Under the pieces are notes generated by a model. It ran no database searches. It had not been told where the DNA came from and saw nothing but the letters and a program-made list of their open reading frames with translations. Of a stretch of DNA of 64,000 nt, positions 52,785 to 62,379 are shown piece after piece (position 1 is the first letter of the stretch; each line of letters opens with the position of its first letter). The translations under genes were made by a program, and so were the position numbers. Origin of the DNA: Actinocrinis puniceicyclus (lineage in GTDB: Bacteria > Actinomycetota > Actinomycetes > Streptomycetales > Catenulisporaceae); NCBI RefSeq assembly GCF_018283645.1, contig NZ_JAGSXH010000019.1, positions 1 through 64,000 of the forward strand. The letters are read 5' to 3'.

Positions 52785-54293
52785 GTGGCAAGAGGATCAC
52801 TCGCCCAGCCGGGCAGCGTGTCCGCGGCTCTGGCCCGCGACCGGCTCGGCGTACCGTCCGTGGTCTATTTCGTGCTGGCCGGAGTGGCCCCGCTCACCGT
52901 GACCGCGGGGGTGATCACCACCGCCTACGCGGTGACCGGCCTGACCAGCGTGCCGGCCGCGTTCATCGTGGTGGCCGTGGTGCTGAGCCTCTTCAGCGTC
53001 GGCTACGTCGCGATGGCCCGGCACATCAGCAACGCAGGCGCCTTCTACGCGTTCATCACCCGCGGCCTCGGACGCGAGGCGGGCGTGGCCGGCGCGCTGA
53101 TCGCGCTGCTGGCCTACAACCTGCTGCAGGTCGGCCTCTACGGGATGCTCGGCCCGGCCGTCGAGGGCTACGTGCAGCAGAAGGCCGGCGTCGACGTCAA
53201 GTGGTGGATCTGGGCGCTGGCGGCCTGGGCCGTGGTGACCGTGCTGGGCCTGATCCGGGTGGACATCAGCGGGCGCGTGCTCGGCGCGCTGCTGACGCTC
53301 GAAGTGCTCGTCATCGCCGCGCTGACCGTCGAGGGCGCGATGCACCCGGCCGGCGGGCACGTGACCTTCTCCACGCTGAACCCCGGCGAACTGACCAAGG
53401 GCGGCATCGGCGCGGTGCTCGCCATCGCAGTGCTCGGATACACCGGCTTCGAGCAGTCCCCGGTCTACGCCGAGGAGGCCCGTGACTCGCGCCGCACCAT
53501 CCCGGCCGCCACGTACTTCTCGCTGGCCGTGATCGGCGTCCTCTACGCGGCGGCCTCGTGGGTGCTCTCCCTGCACTACGGCGTGTCGCAGGTCGCGGCG
53601 GTCGCGGCCCAGCAGGGTCCCGGGATGCTGTTCGCGCTCGGCTCGAACGTGCTGAACAACGCCGGGCAGGTGCTGTTCATGACCTCCCTGTTCGCGGCCG
53701 CCCTCGCCTTCCACAACGCCTGCTGGCGCTACTCCTTCGCGCTCGGCCGCGAGCACGTGCTGCCCGGATCCTTCGGCCGCACCGGCGTCAACGGCGTGCC
53801 GAAGACGGCCTCGGCGGTGCAGAGCGCGATCGGCCTGGCCGTGATCCTCGCCTACGCGGCCGGGGGCTGGAACCCGCAGAACGACCTGTTCTTCTGGCTG
53901 GGCACCACCGGCGGCTACGGCATCCTGATCCTGCTCGCGCTCACCTCGATCGCGGTGGTCAGGTTCTTCGCGCTCGAGCGCGCCGGGGAGAACCTCTGGC
54001 GGCGGCTGATCGCGCCGGGAATCTCGGTGGTCGTGCTACTGGTCATCGTGTACCTGTGCACCAGCAACTACTCGCTGCTGCTCGGTTACACCAAGCCGTC
54101 CATGCCCGGCAAAGTGCTGCCCTCCCTCTTCGCGCTGGCCGCCGTGGTCGGTGTGGGCTGGGCGCTGTACCTGCGCTCCCGCCGGCCGCAGGTGTACGAG
54201 GTGATCGGCATGGGGCCCGACGCGGCCACCGGACACGGCACCGCGACGCCGGCGGCCGCGCCCGCGGCCTCGCTCGCCGGGGAGGGGGCATGA
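52785..54293 (+). CDS. APC family amino-acid permease
   Basis: A 502-residue transporter with about twelve membrane segments and APC-family features (GVITTAYAVTGLTSVPAAF, TGFEQSPVYAEEARDSRRTI, NAGAFYAFITRGLGR). AGGAGG lies seven bases before GTG 52785. Its stop overlaps the next start (ATGA), so it is cotranslated with the GNAT gene. Confidence 0.93.
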   Translation: MARGSLAQPGSVSAALARDRLGVPSVVYFVLAGVAPLTVTAGVITTAYAVTGLTSVPAAFIVVAVVLSLFSVGYVAMARHISNAGAFYAFITRGLGREAGVAGALIALLAYNLLQVGLYGMLGPAVEGYVQQKAGVDVKWWIWALAAWAVVTVLGLIRVDISGRVLGALLTLEVLVIAALTVEGAMHPAGGHVTFSTLNPGELTKGGIGAVLAIAVLGYTGFEQSPVYAEEARDSRRTIPAATYFSLAVIGVLYAAASWVLSLHYGVSQVAAVAAQQGPGMLFALGSNVLNNAGQVLFMTSLFAAALAFHNACWRYSFALGREHVLPGSFGRTGVNGVPKTASAVQSAIGLAVILAYAAGGWNPQNDLFFWLGTTGGYGILILLALTSIAVVRFFALERAGENLWRRLIAPGISVVVLLVIVYLCTSNYSLLLGYTKPSMPGKVLPSLFALAAVVGVGWALYLRSRRPQVYEVIGMGPDAATGHGTATPAAAPAASLAGEGA

Positions 54294-54934
54294 GTGCCGG
54301 GCCCGCCGTGGCGAGTGTGGTCAGGGCCGAGCCGGGCGACGCGGCCGAACTGAGCGCCCTGGTCGCGACGGCGTTTCGGGACCTGCCGCCCTCGGTCTGG
54401 CTGGTCGGGCAGCAGGACGCGCGGGAGGCGCTGTTCCCCGGCTACTTCCGCCTCTATGTGGACCTCGCGCTGGCCACCGGGACCGTGTATACGACCCCTG
54501 ATCGCACCGCGGTCGCGCTGTGGTTCCCGTACGGCGAGCACGGACACGCGGGAGTCGAGCAGGACGCCGCCGAATACGACGCCCGGCTCGCGGCCGTCAC
54601 CGGCGGCCGGGTGGACCGGTTCCGCGCGTTCGACGCGCAACTGGAGCGCCATCACCCCCGCGGCGAGCCGCACGACCACCTGGCGGTGTTGGCCGTGCGC
54701 CCCGAGTTGCAAGGGCGCGGTATCGGCAGTGCGCTGCTCGACGCGCATCACCGCGAGTTGGGCCGGCGGGCGGCGCCGGCCGCGGCCTATCTGGAAGCCG
54801 CGAGCATCGACAGCCGGCGTCTCTACGTCCGGCACGGCTACCGGGACCTTCCCGATCCGATCCCCTTCCCGGACGGCATCCCGGCGACCGCGATGATGTA
54901 TCCCATGTGGCGACCGCCGATGGGCGAGCCCTGA
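54290..54934 (+). CDS. GNAT N-acetyltransferase
   Basis: A 214-residue acetyltransferase with the acetyl-CoA loop LQGRGIGSALLDAHH. It starts at ATG 54290 inside the permease stop, with GGAGGGGG upstream. The pairing with an amino-acid permease suggests acetylation of an imported amine or amino acid. The substrate is not predictable. Confidence 0.88.
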   Translation: MSAGPAVASVVRAEPGDAAELSALVATAFRDLPPSVWLVGQQDAREALFPGYFRLYVDLALATGTVYTTPDRTAVALWFPYGEHGHAGVEQDAAEYDARLAAVTGGRVDRFRAFDAQLERHHPRGEPHDHLAVLAVRPELQGRGIGSALLDAHHRELGRRAAPAAAYLEAASIDSRRLYVRHGYRDLPDPIPFPDGIPATAMMYPMWRPPMGEP

Positions 54935-54993
54935 CGCGCGCACTGACGCCGGACGCGCCGGACGCTCGGGGTGCGCGGGGTGCGCACAACCGG

Positions 54994-56046
54994 TCAGGGT
55001 AGCGGTTCGGCCTGCCGCACCCGCCCGATCCACGCGTCCACCTCGGCCCAGTTCCCGTCCAGCCAGCGCAGCCGCGCGTCGTGCTCGAGGGGAACGCGCT
55101 CGGTCGGGATCGTCCACCAGGTGACCTCGACCGGGCGCACCAGCGGGATACCGCGCCACACCTGGCGCGACGACTGCATGTGGTCCAGGCCGGTGTGCGC
55201 GACGAACACCAGGTCCGCGTGCGGCGCCGCGTCTATCGCCGCGAACACCCCGGCCGGCTGCGGCGGCAGCACGTTGCGCAGCCGGCGCGCGCCGGCGCTG
55301 GCGTGCGTCAGGCCCCTGCGGCGCAGGCTGGCGATCGCGCGCAGCCGGCGGTGCGGGGTGAAGTTGCCGCCCTCCGGGAAGACCAGCAGCGCGTCCGCCG
55401 GGCCCATGGACGCGGTGATGTGCGCGATCCGCGCGGCGGTGCGATCACCGGCGTCCGGCCCGCGGCCGACGAAACAGTGCGGCAGGCGGCTGAGGATCAC
55501 GTCGATGATCGGGTCGAACCGCAGCGCCTCCTTCAGCACGATGCGCGGGCGGCGCCGCGCGAGCGCCGACAGCGCGTGCACGAGCAGGAACGAGTCGCCC
55601 GGCCCGGCGTGCCGGCTGAACACCAGCAGCGGGCGTCCGGACGCCGGCGGCAGCGCCGGCGAGGAGCCGGCGTCCGTCACCGTGGTCGGCGCGTTGATAT
55701 GCAGGTCGAACAACGCGCCGCCGATGCGGTAAAGCCGCCCCAGCAGCCGCGCCAGCAGTGCATAATGCGCATCCTGCCAGCGCGGCGAGCCGATGCGACA
55801 GCCACAGCCCGCGCGCAACCACAGCCACCCCGCGCCTGACAGGCCGACCAATTCCATGCACAGATAGCAGAATGCGAACAGCACGATCCGCACCGGTCGA
55901 CCCCGGCCCCCGCGCCGCAGCGCCCACAGCCCGCCGAAGAGCACGACCACCGGGGTGAGCACGGCGGTCACCGCGAAAATGAGCAGCAGGACGGGAATGC
56001 TCAGGAGTCGTCGCAGCACCGTATACCGCAGAAGCAGCGCCCTCAT
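54994..56046 (-). CDS. PlsC-like acyltransferase with N-terminal membrane segments
   Basis: A 350-residue membrane protein. Two N-terminal hydrophobic stretches (about 14-42 and 54-75) precede an acyltransferase domain with SRHAGPGD (HX4D) and VFPEGGNFTP. The ATG at 56046 overlaps the patatin stop (ATGA). Coupling to a phospholipase suggests a deacylation/reacylation remodelling pair. Confidence 0.88.
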   Translation of the reverse strand: MRALLLRYTVLRRLLSIPVLLLIFAVTAVLTPVVVLFGGLWALRRGGRGRPVRIVLFAFCYLCMELVGLSGAGWLWLRAGCGCRIGSPRWQDAHYALLARLLGRLYRIGGALFDLHINAPTTVTDAGSSPALPPASGRPLLVFSRHAGPGDSFLLVHALSALARRRPRIVLKEALRFDPIIDVILSRLPHCFVGRGPDAGDRTAARIAHITASMGPADALLVFPEGGNFTPHRRLRAIASLRRRGLTHASAGARRLRNVLPPQPAGVFAAIDAAPHADLVFVAHTGLDHMQSSRQVWRGIPLVRPVEVTWWTIPTERVPLEHDARLRWLDGNWAEVDAWIGRVRQAEPLP

Positions 56047-56909
56047 TTCTGGACCTGACGCAGATAGGCGTCGGTCGCGGCGTATGCGCGTTCGATACGA
56101 GCATGTGTCTCGTCGAATGCCCGATAGCGCACATACTGCGACCAGTTCGCGCCGCGACTCGTGTCGGCACCCGTCGGCAGTAAGTGCACGGTGACGCCTT
56201 GGGGCAGGTTGGTGATGTCGCGGGCGAAGCGGTGGCGCCGAGCGATCTCGAACGCGACCGCCGCCACCTCCCAGGCCCGGCGCGGCGGCCGAAGCGGCTG
56301 TTCGAGCCTGCCCACGTGCAGCACGTAGATCGTGCGCGCGCCGAGCGCCACGGCCCGTCCCACCGGGACGCTGTCGACCAGGCCACCGTCCAGGAAGTGC
56401 TCGCCGCCGACCTCGACCGGGGGCAGCAGCCCAGGCACCGCGCACGACGCGAGCACGGCGTCCGCGATCGGGCCCGCGGTGAACCAGTGCTCCGCGGCGC
56501 GCTCGATCGAAGCGGCCACGCACTGGAACGGCACCGCCAGTTCCTCGATCAGGGCCACCGGCAGATCCGATTCGAGCATCCGGCGCAGCACGGCGTTCGA
56601 GTACAGGTGCGTGCGGGTGCGCGCCGCGGTGCCCAGCCTGGTGAAGAGGTTGGCCTCGAAGACGCCGCCGCCGCTCAGACCGGTCCACAGTTGTTCCAGC
56701 CGGGCGACCGATGCGGCGCTCGGATCGGCCGCGAGCACCGCCCCGTTGATCGCGCCCACCGAGGTGCCCAGTACCAGGTCCGGCTTGATCCCGGCCTCCA
56801 GCAGGGCGCGCAGCATGCCGACCTCGTACGCGCCCAGATGTCCGCCGCCGCCCAGGACGAATGTGGTCTGGCAGTCGGGTGCCGGGGCTGACCGGCTTGA
56901 CGCGGGCAT
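56043..56909 (-). CDS. patatin-like phospholipase
   Basis: A 288-residue serine lipase with the oxyanion loop GGGGHLGAYEVG, the nucleophile elbow GTSVGA (Ser50) and the catalytic-dyad motif FLDGGLVDSVP. No signal peptide, so it likely acts in the cytoplasm or on the inner leaflet. It is cotranslated with the acyltransferase. Substrate unknown. Confidence 0.93.
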   Translation of the reverse strand: MPASSRSAPAPDCQTTFVLGGGGHLGAYEVGMLRALLEAGIKPDLVLGTSVGAINGAVLAADPSAASVARLEQLWTGLSGGGVFEANLFTRLGTAARTRTHLYSNAVLRRMLESDLPVALIEELAVPFQCVAASIERAAEHWFTAGPIADAVLASCAVPGLLPPVEVGGEHFLDGGLVDSVPVGRAVALGARTIYVLHVGRLEQPLRPPRRAWEVAAVAFEIARRHRFARDITNLPQGVTVHLLPTGADTSRGANWSQYVRYRAFDETHARIERAYAATDAYLRQVQK

Positions 56910-57009
56910 GCCTCGTGTATGCCCCGATCGCTTGAACGCACGCGCGGGCCGGAACGTGAACGCTCCGGCCGGCGGTGGGCCGCCGGCCGGAGCGCGTGGT
57001 TCGGTCGTG

Positions 57010-57462
57010 TCACGCCTCGCTCGTCGCCGCCTGCACCGAACTCGCGGCGGGCGCTCTGTCCCGCAGCCGCGCCACCAAGGCGTCCAGCGACCACGGTCCG
57101 GAACCGAGGAACGCGATCATCAGGAAGCCCCAGGCGAACAGCGCGGCCGGTTCGCCGCCGTTCTGGATCGGCAGCAGCGCGTGCTTCTGGTGGACCGTGA
57201 AGTACGCGTAGGCCATCGATCCGGACAGCAGCACCGCGGCAGGCCGGGTGGCCAGCCCGAGCATGATCGCCAGCCCGCACACGAACTGGATCAGCGCCGC
57301 AGCGCCGCCGGGCCACGTGAACGGGGAGACCGTCTTGCCGGTGCCTACCGCCCCGCCGAACACGCCGAACAGAGTCGAGGCGCCGTGGCAGGAGATCAGC
57401 AGGCCGAGGATGATGCGGTAGATGGAGGTGAGGTGCTGTGTGAGTGATGAGGGGGTGCGCAT
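57010..57462 (-). CDS. DoxX family membrane protein
   Basis: A 150-residue protein with four hydrophobic helices and DoxX-like features (YRIILGLLISCHGASTLFGVF, LIQFVCGLAIMLGLATRPAA, AALFAWGFLMIAFLGSGPWSLD). Relatives are linked to quinone or thiol redox functions in actinobacteria. ATG 57462 has GGAG upstream. Confidence 0.88.
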   Translation of the reverse strand: MRTPSSLTQHLTSIYRIILGLLISCHGASTLFGVFGGAVGTGKTVSPFTWPGGAAALIQFVCGLAIMLGLATRPAAVLLSGSMAYAYFTVHQKHALLPIQNGGEPAALFAWGFLMIAFLGSGPWSLDALVARLRDRAPAASSVQAATSEA

Positions 57463-57681
57463 CTGATCACCGTCTCCGGGTATGTCCGCCGGTGCGGCAG
57501 GCGGACGGCGTCCGGCCCGCGCGGCAGTGCGGCAGCCGAACTCGCCCGCGCGGGACGTGATCCCGGCGGTGTGCCGGAATCACGCGGTAAACGTACGGCG
57601 GCACCCAGTTAGTTCAGAGCACTGCGAAAGTTTCCGGCGCCTTGCGAAACCGCAGGTGCGCGGCTGTCAAGCCACTGCGAT

Positions 57682-58515
57682 TCACGCTCCGGCCGCGGTG
57701 ACCACGGCGTCGGTGACGAATCCGAGCACCACCCCGAGCAGCAGGCCCCAGGTGGTCAGCTCCTTGCGGCCGATCCGCCGGGCGACCGCGAGCAGTTCGA
57801 TCACGACGTAGAGGATCGAGCCGGCCGCCAGGGTCAGGAACCCGATCGAGAGCGTCGCGTCGACCACGTGCTGGCCGACCAGCGTGCCGACGAAGGTGGG
57901 GCCGCCGCCGACGAGGCCGAGCAGGCCCAGCCGGGCCCAGCTGGGCATCCGGCCCTCGGCGGCCATCGGGGCCACGATGCCGAAACCCTCGGTGGCGTTG
58001 TGCAGCCCGAAGCCGATGATCAGCAGCACGGCCAGCTGCAGCTGCCCGCCCGCGGCCGAGTTGCCGATCGCCAGCCCCTCCGCGAAGTTGTGCAGCCCGA
58101 TGCCCACCGCGATCATCATCGCCAGGTCGAAGAAACGGGCCACGCGGGTTCCGGCCCGCGGGCTCAGCTCCTCGACCGCGGCCGCTCCCGGACCGAACGC
58201 GCGCACGCGCGAGGAGCGGCGCGCGACATAGCGGTCGAAGTAGACCAGGGCGACCAGCCCGAGGCCGAAGCACCCGAAGAACACCGCGCCGTTGCCGGCC
58301 GCCGAGCCGTATCGGTGGTCCGAGAGCGCCGAGTCGATCGGCTCCCAGGCGTGCGTGAGCACGTCCCACAGCAGGAAGATCAGGATGCCGGTGGCCACGG
58401 CGTTCAGCAGCGCACGCAGTGTCGGCGCCGGGGAGCGCAGCCGCCCGATCGGCAGGCCGAGGTAGATGGTGAACCCGGCAACCGCCCCCAACAGCGTGAT
58501 CTGCGACGACGTCAT
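57682..58515 (-). CDS. ZIP family metal transporter
   Basis: A 277-residue membrane permease with two metal-site helices, GLHNFAEGLAIGNS and GLHNATEGFGIV, hallmarks of ZIP transporters of Zn(II) and other divalent metals. Start ATG 58515 (MTSSQITLLG) has GGAGGG upstream. An iron-box-like site lies about 80-110 bases upstream, so a DtxR/IdeR-type regulator may control it. Confidence 0.92.
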   Translation of the reverse strand: MTSSQITLLGAVAGFTIYLGLPIGRLRSPAPTLRALLNAVATGILIFLLWDVLTHAWEPIDSALSDHRYGSAAGNGAVFFGCFGLGLVALVYFDRYVARRSSRVRAFGPGAAAVEELSPRAGTRVARFFDLAMMIAVGIGLHNFAEGLAIGNSAAGGQLQLAVLLIIGFGLHNATEGFGIVAPMAAEGRMPSWARLGLLGLVGGGPTFVGTLVGQHVVDATLSIGFLTLAAGSILYVVIELLAVARRIGRKELTTWGLLLGVVLGFVTDAVVTAAGA

Positions 58516-58593
58516 CCGTAACCCTCCACGGCGGATCGGGTCGCGCGTGCGGATCGGGGGGACCGGGCGCGCGACGCTTCGGCATGCTGTCGG

Positions 58594-58623
58594 CAAGGCT
58601 AACCTAACTTAGGATTGCCTAAC
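58594..58623 (-). promoter_or_regulatory. iron-box-like (DtxR/IdeR-type) operator before the ZIP gene
   Basis: The minus strand reads TTAGGTTAGCCTTGCC, matching the consensus TTAGGTTAGSCTAACCTAA at 15 of 19 positions, and an overlapping TTAGG-N4-CCTAA palindrome adjoins it. It is placed just upstream of the ZIP transporter. Confidence 0.55.
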
Positions 58624-58700
58624 AAACTGGCTCGCGCAAGCCGCCGGGGCGGGCGCGCGGCTCGCGCGCGGCGCGAAGAACGCTCGCGCGGGTTCGCAGT

Positions 58701-58730
58701 ATTGCCGTCTTCCGCATTGCCGTCTTCCGC
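58701..58730. repeat. perfect 15-bp tandem duplication after the LacI stop
   Basis: ATTGCCGTCTTCCGC occurs at 58701-58715 and again at 58716-58730, immediately beyond the LacI-type stop. Probably a slippage product without function. Confidence 0.8.
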
Positions 58731-58733
58731 GGG

Positions 58734-59756
58734 TCAGGGCTCGACCGGCCCGCAGCTGTCGCGCAGCACCAGTTCCGTCGGCAGCTCGAAGCGCAGGCTC
58801 TCGATCCGCTCGCCGCCGGCCAGCCGCAGCAGCGTGCGCGCGGCCAGCGCGCCCATCTCGCTCAGCGGCTGGCGCACCGTGGTCAGCGGGGGAGCGGACC
58901 AGCGCACCTCGGGCAGGTCGTCGAACCCGATGATGCTCAGGTCGTCGGGCACACGCAGCCCGCGCTGGCGCACCGCCTCGTAGCCGCCCAGCGCCATCTG
59001 GTCGCTGGAGGCGAAGATCGCCGTCGGCGGCTGCTTGAGCGAGAGCAGTTCGGCGGTGCCCTTGAACCCGGACTCGTGGTAGAAGTCGCCCTGCACGATC
59101 AGCTCCGGGTCCACCGGCAGGTCCGCGTCCTCGAGCGCGGCGCGGTAGCCGTCCAAGCGGGTGCGGCTGCACACCAGGGTGCGCGGGCCGGCGATGAAGC
59201 CGATCCGGCGGTGGCCCAGCGAGATCAGGTGCTCGGTCGCGGCCACCGCGCCGGCCCAGTTCGCCGCGCCGATCGTCGGCACCTGATGGCCCGGCACCCC
59301 GGCCGGGTCGATCACCACCATCGGCACGTTCAGCCGGCGCAGCTCGGCGTAAAGCGGCGACTGCACGTCCGAGGTGACCAAGACGACCCCGTCGGTGTTG
59401 CGCGCCTGCACGTTGCGCAGCCACTGCCGTGAGGCGGCCGGCCGGCGATGGATCGCGCTTACCACCGTGCCGACGCAGGCCGCGTGCCCCTCGTCCTCGA
59501 CCCCGCGGATGATCTCCACGGCCCACGGGCTGTCCAGGTCGTTGAACACCAGGTCGATCAGCCCGGCCGGGTCCTGCGCGCGGTTGACCCGGCGGCGGTA
59601 GCCGTGCCGCCGCAGCAGTTCCTCGACCCGCTCCCGGGTCTCCGGCGCGACATCCGAGCGGCCGTTGAGCACCCGGGAGACCGTGGGCACCGACACCCCT
59701 GCCTCGCGGGCGATGTTGGTCATGGTGATCCGGGGCTCGTCCTGGGCAGTCACCAC
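58734..59756 (-). CDS. LacI family transcriptional regulator
   Basis: A 340-residue repressor with an N-terminal LacI helix-turn-helix (TMTNIAREAGVSVPTVSRVL) and a periplasmic-binding-like effector domain (DGVVLVTSDVQSPLYAELRR, ASSDQMALGGYEAVRQRG, FDDLPEVRWSAPPLTTVRQP). No sugar-metabolism gene is adjacent, so the effector is unknown. Start is GTG 59756 or 59753, with GAGGAG upstream. Confidence 0.93.
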   Translation of the reverse strand: MVTAQDEPRITMTNIAREAGVSVPTVSRVLNGRSDVAPETRERVEELLRRHGYRRRVNRAQDPAGLIDLVFNDLDSPWAVEIIRGVEDEGHAACVGTVVSAIHRRPAASRQWLRNVQARNTDGVVLVTSDVQSPLYAELRRLNVPMVVIDPAGVPGHQVPTIGAANWAGAVAATEHLISLGHRRIGFIAGPRTLVCSRTRLDGYRAALEDADLPVDPELIVQGDFYHESGFKGTAELLSLKQPPTAIFASSDQMALGGYEAVRQRGLRVPDDLSIIGFDDLPEVRWSAPPLTTVRQPLSEMGALAARTLLRLAGGERIESLRFELPTELVLRDSCGPVEP

Positions 59757-60189
59757 GGCTCCTCGCCTTCCACATGCCGACGCGGCGCTCCGTGCCCGGC
59801 GCGCGCTGTTCCAAGTTGCGCAGTGCTCCGAGTTGCGCAGTGCTCCGAATGCCCAGGGGCGGACACACCACGTCCCGATGCCTGACGTGCCGCCCGAGTC
59901 GTTTCAACCGCCGCCCGGGCTTCCCCGCTCAGTTTCCGGAGCGCGCCGACGTGCTTTACGGCCTGCGCATGGCTCTTTCCGGCCAGGCTAGCACCCTGCG
60001 TGGCCTCGCGTCTTCGAAACAATACGGTTAAACGGACAGGAAAATCAGCGCGGTGATTTCCGAAACATTCCGGATAGCGCTTTCCATCGCTCCCGGCCCC
60101 GGTCCGCGGCCGGGGCGCCCGCCGCGGCGCTGCTGCATTATGCGTGGGTCACGGTTGCTGCACGTGGCGCGCCGGGTACGCTGATCCCC
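59757..60189. other. divergent gap between LacI and the penicillin-binding protein
   Basis: About 433 bases without a supportable gene. It contains a perfect 17-base tandem repeat (59814-59847) and a GC stem GCCCCGG-N7-CCGGGGC (60096-60116). Promoters for both flanking genes should lie here. Confidence 0.45.
59814..59847. repeat. perfect 17-bp tandem repeat
   Basis: AGTTGCGCAGTGCTCCG is repeated exactly at 59814-59830 and 59831-59847. It might be an operator repeat for LacI or a slippage product. Confidence 0.75.
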
Positions 60190-62325
60190 ATGAGCAAGGC
60201 GACCGGTGCGGCAAGGTTGCGGGGCGCGGGCCGAAAGCTCGGTAGCCTGCTGATATTCATCGTCATCAGCGCGCTCGGCGGGGTCATGCTCGCCGGCTTG
60301 AGCCTGCCCGTGATCGGCGGCTTCGGGGTGGCGGCCAAGGCGGCCTCCGACCACTTCGAGGATCTGCCCACCGACTTCGAGACCCCGGTGCTGCCGCAGC
60401 GTTCGAAGATCCTCGCCGACGACGGCAGCCTGATCGCCTACACCTGGAGCGACGACCTCGGCGGCGACCGGGTCGTGGTGCCGATGTCCCGGATCAGCGC
60501 GAGTATGCCCCAGGCGCTCGTCGCGATCGAGGACGTGCGCTACTACCAGCACGGCGGTGTGGACATCAAGGGAACCGTGCGAGCGCTCGTGCACAACTCG
60601 CAGGGCGGCAACCTGCAGGGCGGCTCGACGATCGCGCAGCAGTACGTCAAGAACGTGCTGCTGCTGGAGGCGGGATCCGACAAGGTCAAGCAGCAGGCCG
60701 CGATCGCCGACACCTTCACCCGGAAGGTCACCGAGCTCAAGTACGCCGTGGCCGTGGAGAAGTCGCTGACCAAGCAGCAGATCCTGGAGCGTTATCTCAA
60801 CCTGGTGTATTTCGGCAACGGTGCCTACGGCGTCGAGGCCGCCGCGGAACGCTACTTCTCCACCACCGCGGCGAAGCTGACGGTTCCGCAGGCGGCGCTG
60901 CTGGCGGCGCTGGTCAACAGCCCGAGCGCGTTCGACCCGCTGCAGCACCCGGCCGAGGCGCTGGCCCGGCGCAACATAGTCATCCAGGACATGGCCAGCC
61001 CGGTACTCAAGTACCTGACGCAGGCGCAGGTGGCCGGGTACCAGCGGGTGCCGCTCGGCCTGAACCCGACCCCGCCGCGGCACGGCTGTATCTCGGCGCG
61101 CGCCTCCTCGGCCTTCTTCTGCAACTACGTGTACGAGACCTTCATCAACGACCCGGATTACGGGCCGACCAAGGCCGACCGGGTCAAGCTCTGGGACATG
61201 GGCGGCTTGACCATCCGCACCACCATGAGCGTGAAGGACGAGAACGCCGCGGACTCGGCGATCTCCGGTTACACCCGCGCCACCGACAAGGTGGCCTCGG
61301 CGCTGGCGATGATCGAGCCGGGTACCGGCCAGATCAAGGCGATGGCGCAGTCCAAGCCGATGGGCAGCAATCTCGGCGAGACCTATCTGAACCTGGCCGG
61401 GGACCCCGCGCACGAAGGCAGCGGGGGCTACCAGGCCGGCTCCTCCTTCAAGATCTTCGTCGGGCTCGCCGCGCTGGAGGACGGACATGACCCGAGCCAG
61501 GTGATGAGCGTTCCCAGCCCGATGGACGACGCCGGCACGCGGATCGCGGCGTGCCCCGGCAACGGCCAGCACTCGGTGCTGTGGACCCCGGACTACCATC
61601 CTGGCAACGACGACGGAAACCCGTTCACCGGCCCGCTGGACCAGGCGTTCTGGTTCTCCGTCAACACCTACTTCCTCACCCTTGAGGAGCAGACCGGCCT
61701 GTGCCATCCGGCGCAGATCGCCGCGTCCATGGGCGTCACCCAGGACAACGACAGCGGCGACGGGCGCCCGCTGGACCAGTTCCCCTCCTTCACCCTCGGC
61801 ACGAACCTGATCACCCCGGTGGAGATGGCGGGCGCCTACGCGACGGTCGCCGCGCATGGTGTCTACTGCAAGCCGTACGTCATCACCGCGGTCACCGACG
61901 CTGCCGGGCGCAAGGACGCGGCTCAGCATCCGCGCTGCCGCGCCGTGCTCGACCCCAACATCGCCAACGAGTTGACGGCGCTGCTCACCGGCGTGCTGAC
62001 GCAGCCCGGCGCGACGGCGAGCGGCCTTGGCATCGGTCGTCCGGCCGCGGGCAAGACCGGCACCACGACCAGTTCGATCGCGACGTGGTTCGACGGCTAC
62101 ACCCCGCAGTTGGCCGCCGCGGTGTGGACCGGGTTCATCCGCCCGGACACGCTCAAGGGCGACTACATGGGCAACATGTCGGTCGGCGGCAAGTACTACT
62201 ACGGGCAGATCTTCGGCGCCACGATCTCCGCGCCGATCTGGCATGACGCGATGCGCCGCGCCCTGGCGGGCCTGCCGGCGCAGAGCTTCACCGCGCCGCA
62301 CGGATACCCGCCCGAGCCGCAGTAG
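60190..62325 (+). CDS. class A penicillin-binding protein (transglycosylase/transpeptidase)
   Basis: A 711-residue bifunctional cell-wall synthase. One N-terminal membrane anchor is followed by a GT51 domain with catalytic Glu114 (VAIEDVRYYQHGGVD) and QGGSTIAQQYVKN, then a transpeptidase with SxxK at Ser418-Lys421 (AGSSFKIF), SxN at Ser490-Asn492 (FSVNTY) and KTG at Lys622-Gly624. It ends without a long disordered tail. Convergent with the STAS gene. Confidence 0.95.
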   Translation: MSKATGAARLRGAGRKLGSLLIFIVISALGGVMLAGLSLPVIGGFGVAAKAASDHFEDLPTDFETPVLPQRSKILADDGSLIAYTWSDDLGGDRVVVPMSRISASMPQALVAIEDVRYYQHGGVDIKGTVRALVHNSQGGNLQGGSTIAQQYVKNVLLLEAGSDKVKQQAAIADTFTRKVTELKYAVAVEKSLTKQQILERYLNLVYFGNGAYGVEAAAERYFSTTAAKLTVPQAALLAALVNSPSAFDPLQHPAEALARRNIVIQDMASPVLKYLTQAQVAGYQRVPLGLNPTPPRHGCISARASSAFFCNYVYETFINDPDYGPTKADRVKLWDMGGLTIRTTMSVKDENAADSAISGYTRATDKVASALAMIEPGTGQIKAMAQSKPMGSNLGETYLNLAGDPAHEGSGGYQAGSSFKIFVGLAALEDGHDPSQVMSVPSPMDDAGTRIAACPGNGQHSVLWTPDYHPGNDDGNPFTGPLDQAFWFSVNTYFLTLEEQTGLCHPAQIAASMGVTQDNDSGDGRPLDQFPSFTLGTNLITPVEMAGAYATVAAHGVYCKPYVITAVTDAAGRKDAAQHPRCRAVLDPNIANELTALLTGVLTQPGATASGLGIGRPAAGKTGTTTSSIATWFDGYTPQLAAAVWTGFIRPDTLKGDYMGNMSVGGKYYYGQIFGATISAPIWHDAMRRALAGLPAQSFTAPHGYPPEPQ

Positions 62326-62379
62326 GCGCTGCGGCGCGGTACCGCCTGGGTGCCGCTAAGCGGAAGATTCCGGCTCCGG

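Noticed and set aside
57614-58585. Alternative frame over the ZIP gene
   Set aside because: It lacks the metal-site motifs and has Arg/Gly-rich shadow composition.
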